NCBI GenBank assembly: GCA_004764695.1
Contig: SMSO01000008.1
Coordinates: 285,001 to 349,000 of the forward strand
Source: Schizochytrium sp. TIO01
Lineage: Eukaryota; Sar; Bigyra; Thraustochytrida; Thraustochytriidae
Direction: 5' to 3'
Length of the DNA stretch: 64,000 nucleotides
In this document: positions 25,504 through 35,664 of the stretch, piece after piece
Layout: the number at the start of each line of letters is the position of its first letter
How positions within the stretch are numbered: the first letter of the stretch is position 1
Position numbers and translations under genes: made by a program
Notes under the pieces: generated by a model
Database searches by the model: none
Seen by the model: only the letters and a program-made list of their open reading frames with translations
Told to the model about the DNA's origin: nothing

Positions 25504-28479
25504 ATGACGCTTGAGAGCGGCCTCGCAAATTTAGGAGGGCTTGAGGAGCTTCTGGCAGTTTATGATGAGCTGGGCGGAGCTGCAGAGCCTGAATTAGAGG
25601 ACTTAGTCAGCCCTTATCGAAGGTGCCTGGGTGCTTATGAAATATTGCTGAAAGAACCACCCTTTTCACAGTCTCTTGGTGATGAGGCAAAATGCTATCT
25701 CATGAATGATGCCATCCTCATCGGGCTCGACACTAAAATGACTGGGAAGACCGCTAGACAAAAACGTATGGGCACACTAGACAAAAAGGACAAGAAGAAC
25801 GGACACTTGGAGATCAAAAGGGGGGCGCTCTCGCGCTTCAAAGGTAAATTCAAGCTGCTCCATTACCTTGATCTTCACAATTGCAGACTACGTGATTGCG
25901 GCACAAACGAAAGTGGTTTTGTTGGATTGCAGCTGACACACGTTTGTCGCGACCTTGAATCTGCACCCAAGAAACGGAACGGTACATTTAAGATTGTCAC
26001 TAAGATTGCAAAGCTTGAACTTTGGTTTCCTACTGAAGATATGGCCAATGAAATGCATCAGCTTTTTCTTGAAGCTGTTGCAGAGAGCCTTGCAGAAGAC
26101 GAAGATGAGGACGATGGCGAGGATGTCGAAGCTGTTAGCTTGGGGGGTAGCGGCTCGGGTATTATCAAACGTTTCTCTTTCCGACGTCATTCAAATGCCT
26201 CTGGTCATTCAGGCAAATCTGGTTCATCTTCTGCTACTGGTGGCACCTCTGCTGGTCGCCAGCGCAAGTGGGCAGTAAACCGTTCTCGTCATGCCACACT
26301 GGAAAAATCGAATTCACAAGGTGGTGTCAGTGTTGGAGGGGCTCTTGCAAAGAAAGAGTCCGCGGCCCATCTTCCCCGCAACGCTTCCTTCGCGTCCAAG
26401 GGTGCCGGAAGCCAAAACGGAGATAGTGTAGGCGGTGGATTGCAGCTCTCTGATTTAGAGGAGCGTTACAACGTCACTCTTGCTGAAGTACCAAAGTCGC
26501 ATGACGGTGAGGTAGACACTAGCTCCTTTGATGTAGAATTTGGAGAGGGTCGACTTGGCCTAAGCCTCGCCAGTGGACCAGGAGTTGGTGTTATTGTTGG
26601 ATCTCTTGCCGAAGGTGGCTTTGCTGAAACTGCTGGTATTCTCGTCTCAGATCGCGTTTGCGCCATTAACGACGAAACAGTTGGCCTTGACGACCATTGG
26701 CAGGATGTCTTGCAAAAGCTTAAAGATTACGATCGTCCTGTTCATGTTCGTTTTGAGCGTTTCGCTGCGCGTACACATCAACTTATCGCTGAAAATGAGA
26801 AGCTTGCCTCCGTACGTTCCCCTATCGGCAAAGGCACTGATACCTCAGCTGCTAGCCTGGCCAAGGCTAGGGAACTGGAGCGAATCTTGCAAAAGACTGA
26901 ACGCATTCTCAATCGCGGATATGAAATGCGAGATCTTATCGTCAACCTTAAGGATGCACCATCCGTAAAAGACAACACGGAAGCCCGTGCCGCGGCCAGC
27001 GTTCTGGATGAGCTCTTTCGTACAGAGCTTTCTTATGTCCGCGACATGCATAATTTGGTTGCTACATACGTCTTACCCCTTCGTAACAAGCGCGTTCAAT
27101 GTCGTTGCCGTGACATTGAGGGCGGAAGTGTCATGTGCGAACATGGACTTCGGAGCACGTGTCGTCAGTACTCCAAAGATCTTCAACCCATGGTCACCCG
27201 AGACGATCTCAAAGGTATTTTCCTTAACGTTGAAACCCTTATGTTTGTCAACGTCGAGCTGCTTCGTATCTTGGAAATGCGTCTCGGTGAGTTAGCTGCC
27301 GGAGGCAAAGAAATCACTCTCGATGGAGTTGTTAAAGTTTTTGCCAAATCCTTCCTCGATGTTCTTCCTTTTTTCAAACTCTATTCAGAGTTTTGTCATC
27401 AATACACTCACGCGGTTGATCGCCTTTTGCTGTTGCGTAATACAAACTCAGCAGCAAATGACTTCATCAAGGATATCGAGCGCACACAAGCTGAGGAGCC
27501 AGACCCCTCAAAGAGAACTCTTACCCTCTCCAGCTTGCTTATTAAACCTGTGCAGCGAATTTGCAAGTACCCTTTGCTCTTCAACGAGCTTATCAGGCAT
27601 GCCAAGCCATGTGTAAATGATCTGATTGACCTCGAATTGGCTGCGACTGAGGTGCAAAGGATTGCAGAATCGGTGGATGATCAAGTAGGTGAAGGAAAAC
27701 AATTCGAAGCCTTCATGGATGTTTATCGCAGCCTTGGAGGCGAAGCCCAAGTTCCAGACCTGGTGACCCCAGCTCGTCGCTTTGTAGGCGAGGCCCTCAT
27801 TATGTTTAAGATGGCGCCTTTCAGCAGCACCACAGCAGCACCCCGCACCCTTTTCATTTTCAATGACTTGGTTATTGTTGCCAGAGATAGCGCATCAGGA
27901 ACTTCGACGCGTAGACGTTCAACCAGACGGATTTCCATGTCTCGTCGCTCCGTCATTCGCACAGATGGCAGTGGAGGAGACGAGCAATCCGTAACTCGCT
28001 CTATTGCTCGTTTCTTCTCCAATATTTTCACTAGCGATGAAAGTGAGCACAAGGGATCTCGAAAAAATCTGAGTTCCGGCCATTATTACAAGATAACGAA
28101 CCAATTCGAGCTTCATCGATGCCAACTTGGTGAAATGCAAGTCACTGGAACTGACTCTCGTCCTGAGTGTTCCTTTGTTGTTACATCAAAGGAGAGAGTG
28201 CTGGATACTGATGGTAAGTCAACCATGTCTAGCAAAAGCTCAAATAGCAATGGCTCTGGTAAAGTACGCACCGAAGTGAGTCGGTACATGCTTATCTTTG
28301 ATGATGAACATTACATGGAGACTACTTACAACATTTTGCAAGACTCGATCAATACATTACAACATCGAGCCAAAGAAGTCGCCCGTGGTCGTCAAGAGTT
28401 CGGGGCACGCCGTGAACGTCGCAACTGGGCCAAAAAGACCAACGGTGCCCTAAAAGCGCGTGTTCACGGTGATACCTGA
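25504..28479 (+). CDS. RhoGEF with PH-PDZ-DH-PH architecture
   Basis: A 991-residue guanine nucleotide exchange factor of the Dbl family, predicted to load GTP onto Rho/Rac-type GTPases at membranes or the cytoskeleton. Residues about 16-195 form a PH-like domain. An acidic stretch (about 198-208) and a Ser/Gly-rich basic linker follow. A PDZ domain lies at about 340-420 (GRLGLSLASGPGVGVIVG as the carboxylate-binding loop region). The DH domain spans about 493-730, with CR1 at ASVLDELFRTELSYVRDM and CR3 at LSSLLIKPVQRICKYPLLF (about 675-693). A second PH-like domain follows at about 735-960. The DH domain carries a Cys-rich insert (about 532-560) between its first helix and the rest. The two PH regions and the helices before them resemble each other (VYDELGG...DLVSPYRR against VYRSLGG...DLVTPARR). 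The start is the first in-frame ATG and lies just before the first helix. The linker in the second PH domain contains an RRxS/T-rich basic patch, a plausible phosphorylation target. Confidence 0.92.
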   Translation: MTLESGLANLGGLEELLAVYDELGGAAEPELEDLVSPYRRCLGAYEILLKEPPFSQSLGDEAKCYLMNDAILIGLDTKMTGKTARQKRMGTLDKKDKKNGHLEIKRGALSRFKGKFKLLHYLDLHNCRLRDCGTNESGFVGLQLTHVCRDLESAPKKRNGTFKIVTKIAKLELWFPTEDMANEMHQLFLEAVAESLAEDEDEDDGEDVEAVSLGGSGSGIIKRFSFRRHSNASGHSGKSGSSSATGGTSAGRQRKWAVNRSRHATLEKSNSQGGVSVGGALAKKESAAHLPRNASFASKGAGSQNGDSVGGGLQLSDLEERYNVTLAEVPKSHDGEVDTSSFDVEFGEGRLGLSLASGPGVGVIVGSLAEGGFAETAGILVSDRVCAINDETVGLDDHWQDVLQKLKDYDRPVHVRFERFAARTHQLIAENEKLASVRSPIGKGTDTSAASLAKARELERILQKTERILNRGYEMRDLIVNLKDAPSVKDNTEARAAASVLDELFRTELSYVRDMHNLVATYVLPLRNKRVQCRCRDIEGGSVMCEHGLRSTCRQYSKDLQPMVTRDDLKGIFLNVETLMFVNVELLRILEMRLGELAAGGKEITLDGVVKVFAKSFLDVLPFFKLYSEFCHQYTHAVDRLLLLRNTNSAANDFIKDIERTQAEEPDPSKRTLTLSSLLIKPVQRICKYPLLFNELIRHAKPCVNDLIDLELAATEVQRIAESVDDQVGEGKQFEAFMDVYRSLGGEAQVPDLVTPARRFVGEALIMFKMAPFSSTTAAPRTLFIFNDLVIVARDSASGTSTRRRSTRRISMSRRSVIRTDGSGGDEQSVTRSIARFFSNIFTSDESEHKGSRKNLSSGHYYKITNQFELHRCQLGEMQVTGTDSRPECSFVVTSKERVLDTDGKSTMSSKSSNSNGSGKVRTEVSRYMLIFDDEHYMETTYNILQDSINTLQHRAKEVARGRQEFGARRERRNWAKKTNGALKARVHGDT

Positions 28480-30065
28480 AGATCGTTTTTGGATCATAGC
28501 TTGTTGAGATGGGCTAAAGATTTGGTACACTATGCCTCCAGAGCTGCACCGTTCATTGCAACCTCCCAACTTCCTCCTTACTGTTTCCCCACCTATTTGA
28601 GGTGTAGTACAGTATTTTTTTAATTCTAAAGCAGCACAGCCCTTGCGCTTGTCTTCTTTTATTCTGCAAGGCTGCTGCTTGCATCTGTCTATTTCTTTCA
28701 TTCTGATTTGAATATTATGAATCATAAAAATAATGCTATCACGAAATTTGTTGATCTTGATTGCTTGACCACCTTATAAGTTATGTCTTGTTTTCTTTTG
28801 GGGGCATTTTGATTTATGATTTCTCAAATCACCAACATCAAACCAGCAGTGAAACACATGTTCATTGATTGTACCGAGAACCTATCCACTCGCAATAAAT
28901 TTGATAAATCTAAATTTGATACTTCCAAAATATATATATGCGTACAAACTTGGGTCCGTGCATCCTTTATGGATTGCAAGAGTAAAGTAACTGTATGACT
29001 AGCTGCTTCCACAAATATGGGCTGCTGTTCAAGGGAACTTAACTGTCAATTGCGTAGTTGCTTGGGGGGATCTCTTCGCGAATACAAATCCCGTGCTGCG
29101 AGTCAATCAAGAATATTGACAGTTCCCTGTCCGGGAGAAGACGCACTTTTATCACACTATCTCGCCCATGCGATACACTCGTTTTATCTCTTCAACGAAA
29201 CAATGAACCTGGAGCGGATAGGCAAATTTTCATTGAGTAATTTTACTTTTACTTATTCTATAGATCATGGTGAGATCATCTATGTTCCTTTTCTTCCCTG
29301 GCATGCAGTATCAGTAACCTTTAAAAGTGGTGCTGGTGATGATCTTGAGTGTGGATATATGTCCATCAGTGTTTGTTCGCCTATGGTGTAACTAAGAATG
29401 GTCAACAGAACAGATGGTCTTACAGTGAAGCATAAGCCTTTAATTACTTTTTTTCTCCTTGAAGCTTTAAACCATTAATAATAATAATAATAATTATAAT
29501 AATAATAATTATAATAAGTAAGACCATGGGACATATTATTCGAACAGAAACAAGCTTAAAGCTTTACAGGATTATTATTTGAGTGAACATAACTTTGGAT
29601 GAGTTTGCTCATACTCACCGGAACTGTGTCCTTTCAGTCTCCAGTGACTGGCGATGTACGTATTACGAAAAGGCCTTCACGATGAACATCTTCGATGCCA
29701 AAAGGTTACTCTACAACTGAGAAGGGATGCTGATACATCATTACGACGTGACTTTGCAAGGCTTAAAGGAACACCTCTTTGACACCATGACGCGATTGCA
29801 GATGCTTAACACCATGACGCGTTTGCATCCAAGGAATGAAGGAAACAAGACAAGTGTCGAGAGGAGTTTGTAAAATAAATGAGACAGCAGACCCGAAATA
29901 CCCCAAGCGATCAGAAGCATTTGAATATACTTAAGCACAGTCCACAAGACAACCGACAATCCTAGTCCCAGGACTAACTAACATCTCAGAAATTTCCTCA
30001 ATTATCTCTAAGTAATCATAACTACGTCTCATTCGATTAAGGGCTCAAGATAACTCATTTGAAAA
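28480..30065. other. Intergenic, RhoGEF 3' flank
   Basis: AT-rich. It contains an AAT/ATT repeat stretch at about 29476-29517. A 124-codon ATG frame at 29017-29391 begins MGCCS, a possible lipid-anchor signature, but has no recognisable domain or neighbour support, so I do not call it a gene. The right end is probably the 5' flank or LTR region of the copia relic that follows. Confidence 0.45.
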
Positions 30066-33000
30066 TGTCACAGCAAGAAAAACCTTAACCTCCTCGTCTC
30101 AAACGGACGAGACGACCGATAGTAACCAAGGAAAGAAAACGTTCCTTTGTGAAGCTAGCTTTGATCAAACACGGTTCGATATACCTCCAGTAAAGGTTAA
30201 GGGAATACGTACCTAGATGATGGCCCGTGCAAAAGCACTTACGCATATGAAAATAAGGGTTAAAAACCATACGAGCATGTACGGACCCAGAAACTAAGAG
30301 TGATTTAGACTCAAAGTTATTTGACTTTCTAATACAGGCAGCGAAAGAAGAAGAAAAGATGATCACATTCCTGCTCGAAAGCAACGACGACATGTCAGGT
30401 CTCAAGGCGTGGGATATTCTCGAAACACATTATTTACTACCAAATAATGCAGGAGCCATAACTTTGATCAAAATATTCCGAACCATAACCTCGAAAAGGG
30501 AGTCACAACGAAACTTCAAAAGGGAAAAGCAGGCATCAAACTCCTTTATGCCCAGGCATCAGAAATCTGGGAAGAACTAGTAAAATCTGTGGACCCAAAC
30601 AACACGTTGGAAGAATTGTTTGCATTTTCTATGCTTGCTGCTTTTGATAAGACGGATGAATGCCCACCCACCTACTTTGGAGTTCAAGACATTACTCGCG
30701 GGTAACAGAAATAACGCAGATCTATATTCAGAGGAATTAGCTAACGCAACACTCGAGATAAATGAGCATCTATACTCAGTTACCAGTTAAATAATCAGCC
30801 ATAGTGCCTCAAGGTTCAACCAATCAACAAAATAACAGACGGTACAATCGGAAACGTGCGTACCGTAGTACGATTGTAGGCAAAAGGTGCGGTTAGAATG
30901 GACACTATGGCAATGAATGCAGAACCAATTGAGAACCACAATCGCATCAACAGTCTTGCTGAAAGGTGATACTGATTAGCGTGAGGTTGACTGTAAAGAT
31001 GAAGGCAAGAAGCTTGATGAAGGTTATAAGAAGATTGATTTAAGTGTTAGCGAACTGCTGTCCTGGGGAATGAATTCCAGGACAGATGGATTCATGTAGT
31101 AATTAGGGAGATTAAGACATTCTTGAATGTGGTTAGAGATAATCGATGGGGTTAGGTTATCCAACCTTGTCCAACCATCGATCCAAGCTAAACCAAGCTT
31201 GGTTGTCGGTAATATGCGTTCACACTTCTAGTTCTTGGCTTCAGCAGCCACATGAGTCTGGCTGCCTATTCTTGTTCTAATGTAAACCTTATCTCTATTG
31301 GGTTTTACAAAGAATTCTAGCAATGTCTTGTCCACTAGTTCCTTCGATTGGAGATCTCAGCAGGTCTACACATTCTCGCGCTACTCGACCGTGTCAAAGA
31401 CGTTCACACAACGCTTAGCAACCTTTCCCACCATCAAACAATCGAAATGAAGATCTAGCCTTGCGAAACACTCATATTTCCACAGGTCCTACAATGCCGA
31501 CAATTCCTACAATTCCTACTCCGAACAACTTCGATACTTATGTCAATGGTTACGGCTTTCATGTGGGACCTCCATAACCTTCCAACATGGCTATCTTAGA
31601 TATGGGATACTCCAAGACAATCACTGCCAATCGCTCTACATTTTAATAATTTGAAATTTTCCCGACACAAGTCGCGTGGAAGTGACAGGAGGCTCACACC
31701 GTAGAATTACCCTAGGTGGAGTCGCACTCTTTGAAGTTACAACCACCGAAGGAATAACTGCGGAGATTCGCCTCGTTGCAAACTACTGCCCAGATACGAA
31801 ATCAATTCTCATATCTACAGGAGATCGTATTAAACAGGGCTTTGATATCCACTTACGGCAACCAACTTTGGACACCCCTAGTACAGAACAAGTCCTGTTA
31901 GGCTCATTTTGTAGATCCCCAAGGCCCACGTGCAGTATCAAACAATATGTTTTGGCAACAACAAACGCCCAAGTCAATAACAAAGAATGCATTTACGTGT
32001 AGGTTATCCTACCATACGGATGTCACATACATTATGCATTCAGGTGGCCACAATCAACTTTAAATACCCTCGATGCATGCTCACTAATATTAAGATGAGA
32101 CTTTTCCTACATGGACCAAACGAAGAACGCTCTCACAAGCTAAAACAAGCCGCTACACTCGATGTAGGAGGGCCACTTCCTGTAGACGGTTTACCTAGGA
32201 AGATTCGATATACATTAATAGCCCGAGATTTAGCTTCAGATATTGCATAACCATACGAAATGACCACTCTGAGTGAAGCGTCAATCGCTCTCAAACGATG
32301 GCATGCAGACTGCCCCACGGCCGCTATTCAATATTTTATCACTTGCTCTAAATGAACCAGAATTGAGTTCCCTCTTTCATGAGGACGGGCAATGATGAAA
32401 ATAAACATGATCAAAATGCATCAGCTAGAACGTCATTCCACAATAAAGGAAAGACTCAAACTTACACCGAAGACAATTATGAAAATGACAACGATAAAGA
32501 TATAAATCTACACAGAAACCTGCAATAACAACAGGCGTCCGGTGCGGTAGTCGTGTATGAACTCCAGTAACACATGTTTAAACATAGATTCTGAAACTGC
32601 ATTGGCGCAGCAAATAGACATACATATAGTGCAGTGACTACACATGTAACCCGGATGAGGAAGCAGTCCCGTTCAGACCTCTTAGGAACGGGGCCACATT
32701 TCACTAGCAATCTTTTGGAAGTAAATGATTCAAATTACGAAAATCTATTACTTTCACCGATCCTGGACTAAGCTAGGGCGAGGCTATAACCTGCGTGTGA
32801 ACATCATTTAGTTCACAATGGTTCAGGTTCTCCACTCACATAATCAAAAGTGACAGCCGCATGATCGCTGGTCACTCTTCCAAGAACTAAGGACTGGCTC
32901 AACTCCAAAATACTTAAGTTCGAAATGAGATATGAGATCACCAATTAAAGGATCACATGGACAAAACATTGCTAGGGTCTTTGGCATACCATTTTACATT

Positions 33001-33770
33001 TTCGGATACCAAGTTATATTTGAAAGGGAAACCAGAGCAACTGGATAAATTGTTGAGAACTCAAGAAATTCAAGGTCACAATCTTACTGCCATCTCCAAC
33101 AGAAGGTGAGTAGTAGAGCCCCAGATTGATGGTCAGTTAGACATAATAAGGGAAACCTGTTTACTTCTGCGTTATACAGATAATGTTGGTCATAGTCTTC
33201 CAATTCACTTTACAATGAATCACTTCATATTATAGTTTGTTTCTTAGGATAGCAAATTGCCAACTCTAAACCTATTTTTACAAAGCCTCTTTAACGCTTA
33301 TTTAAACTATCTAAAATATTGTCTTCATTATAAACACCCTTTAGCTAGCAAGATCACAGCTTTCTTTCAGGGAATTAAAAAAGACGGAAATGTTCATACG
33401 AATGTCATCGGAAACAATCACGATCACCAAGCTTCTGAAGCAGTCTCCACTTTTGAAGTGTAACTTCGGCCTGAGATTTATTGACGCAGAATCAATAATT
33501 TCTGTCTTTGAAAAATACACCTCATACAAAAGAAAATTATCCATCCCAAACTTCCATGACGAATTATTGGCGTGACCTATATCAGAAAATTAAAGGCGTT
33601 GTAGCACATTTAACAACCATACAGAAAGTTAGGATTTATCTATGACTAATTCGCGACGGGAGACCACAGAGCGATAGGAATCTAAGTTTACATGCCTTCA
33701 GCATATTATAGCAAATCTTCTAACAAAGCACCTCGAACCAAGCCATAACAAGTGGTGATTGATACTTGAT
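30066..33770 (+). mobile_element. Degenerate Ty1/copia retrotransposon (gag-pol relic)
   Basis: Plus-strand remnants appear in the copia order, split by many stops and frameshifts. Gag: a segment around 30310-30480 with GLKAWDILETHYL, as in copia Gag. A CCHC zinc knuckle (30888-30920) reads C-G-stop-N-G-H-Y-G-N-E-C, so it contains a stop and has lost its first Cys. Protease: ILDMGYSKTIT at about 31593, where the catalytic D-S/T-G is now D-M-G, then VTGGSHRRITLGGVALFEV. Next come the GAG-pre-integrase region (HLRVGYPTIRM at about 31988, then a C-x2-like remnant and K) and the integrase start (DVGGPLPVDGLPRKIRYTL, about 32160-32217). Weak RT/RNase H echoes follow (LNYLKYCLHYKH, about 33310). 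The RNase H tail QHIIANLLTKHLEP lies at about 33700-33745. A purine run at about 33802-33810 could be the polypurine tract. Protease followed directly by integrase distinguishes copia from gypsy. Not functional. Confidence 0.72.
31058..31085. repeat. Perfect 9-bp inverted repeat inside the copia relic
   Basis: CTGTCCTGG (31058-31066) pairs with CCAGGACAG (31077-31085) across a 10-nt spacer. It lies between the Gag and protease remnants, in a stretch with no retroviral coding trace. That stretch may be a separate insertion. Confidence 0.7.
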
Positions 33771-35550
33771 AGCAATGTGGAGCGAGCCAATACAATATCC
33801 TAAGGAGGGAGTTCTTCACAACATCAGCTATGCAATTTGTGCATGAGACTCGGCAACTGACACTCCTCAATCATGTGTCATACTAATCCTTGTGAAGTCG
33901 CTAAGGCACTCAAGAAATCCAATCTTAGAATGAAAGGAATCATATGTTGTCCAGCACGGGTCTGAGCATTACATTCACACTTGGCGTTGAAAATGCCAAA
34001 CATAAAACTAGTATTTTCACTCTTGGGCAGGCTTTGTTCCAGGGTTTTCGATCTACTAGTTTCACTAAACCTTTAGAAATTCCTAAAAAGGATCAGCTTT
34101 GAGGATACGTTGCACGTGTTTCCTAAAAGAATATAGTGGTCTGCAGATTGGTAGAGGTATAATCTCTAAATTAAATAGTGCCTAGACAACATATCAAAGT
34201 TAGTGCGAACTTCTGTAACTCATTCAACATCCATCCTCATCACTTACTGTACTGTTAATTTAAAAACTGATGTCCTCATGCTCTTGTTGATTGTAGAGAT
34301 TTTTAGCACGAGGAAGCATTTCGCAACAGAAACAAATCTTGACCATCCGCGATCGTTTCGGATTCATAACAGTCAACTGACAATACTACCTACCACCTCC
34401 AGGTTCTTCCACAAATGTGGTCTTGTTATCCTACTTTACGCTTTAAGTTTTTCCTTCAATTGGGATACTCGCTGGAAGACAATTTCAGGGAAGTCAGATC
34501 CTCATCCAAATCATCATGGAATACATATATTGTCGTCCCCAGAGCCAGCAAGCCAGCAAGTGAATAAAAACTCGAAGCTTAACAGCCTTTTCATTGCCTT
34601 TTCCCAAAGGAAGGTTGACTTCGAAAGACCAATCATGTTTACAAACCCATAGTACTTATTAGGTAGGTAATATTACCTGCTAGCATAACCAGATCTTAGA
34701 CGACAAACCATTGACGCACTCATCGCAAACATCCAACAGCAGATTCGTGAGGGCTGGCTGTTCCGGGTTGAACCAGTCTGCGAACATTTACAACTTGAAG
34801 GTGGGTGAGGGTCAGGGCTGCCAAGAACATGTATTGCGCAATCCACAAAGATAACGCCAATCGATAACGTAGGTCACCTAGCGAGGTCTACAAGAACCGT
34901 CGCAAATCAACTTCAATCAAACTACCCATATTCCCAATCTCAGACGCCACGATCGCTGTCATCATGAACACTTCTTTCCACCATCAAATCTCTCTCTGAG
35001 TCACACGAAGAGGCCCTCAAAGCGATACCCCCCGATCCAGACTGCTCCAGTCCATGGAGAGAATAAAGCCCTCAAAGAACCTCCTTCTTCAGAGCTTTCC
35101 TCGCGCGGTCTCTCTTAGGTTCACAGGGGTTTTAATTCGCGCTAAACGAGCTGTTCTTTTATTCTTTAAGAGTGAGACTAAGACTAACTCATGATGCTAC
35201 CTACTACACTTCCAATGATCATTCATTCACTTATTCATTGGCTCACCTGGTCAGTTGGTTAGAAGAAGCGCTGTTGCTTCATCTTTATATTTTACATTAT
35301 ATAGTCCTTGAAGTTTAGAGTCACTCGTTGATCGATATAATTCCGATGAATACAAACCCCAATAAATAATGCTAGTTACCCACTGAAACCACTTGTAGAA
35401 TAGAAGAGTAGAAAAGGTGTCTACGAACTGCATCATAAACTCAGTGTCTGCCACCAAACTAGCGCCTCACGACTGGCCTTTGCGTGTCCAGTGGCGGCGC
35501 AACAGCTCCGGAGCTCCTGCCGGCGCCTCGTGCTTGCTCACTCTTCACGC
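33771..35550. other. Region between copia relic and first bZIP gene
   Basis: It may include the decayed 3' LTR of the copia element, but I could not match a 5' partner. The 149-codon frame at 34203-34652 opens with GTG and shows no domain. GGTAGGTA/TACCTACC motifs occur at 34387 and 34662. No other gene seen. Confidence 0.45.
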
Positions 35551-35664
35551 ATGGGCCGCCGCAACATCGATCACGCCTGCCCCCGTTCTTTTCTGTGTAA
35601 CCCAGCCATCGCAGGCGTCGCAAAGCCTTATCACGGTGGGCCTGAGGACCGTGCTGGCAGCACC

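Noticed and set aside
29017-29391. Possible lipid-anchored small protein (MGCCS start)
   Set aside because: Only the first residues are suggestive; no domain, no codon support and no neighbour support.
34203-34652. 149-codon plus-strand frame
   Set aside because: Opens with GTG; no domain; lies in decayed retroelement flank.
35491-35664. N-terminal extension of bZIP copy 1
   Set aside because: The frame opens with GTG; an ATG at 35551 is possible, but the extension has no counterpart in the other copies.
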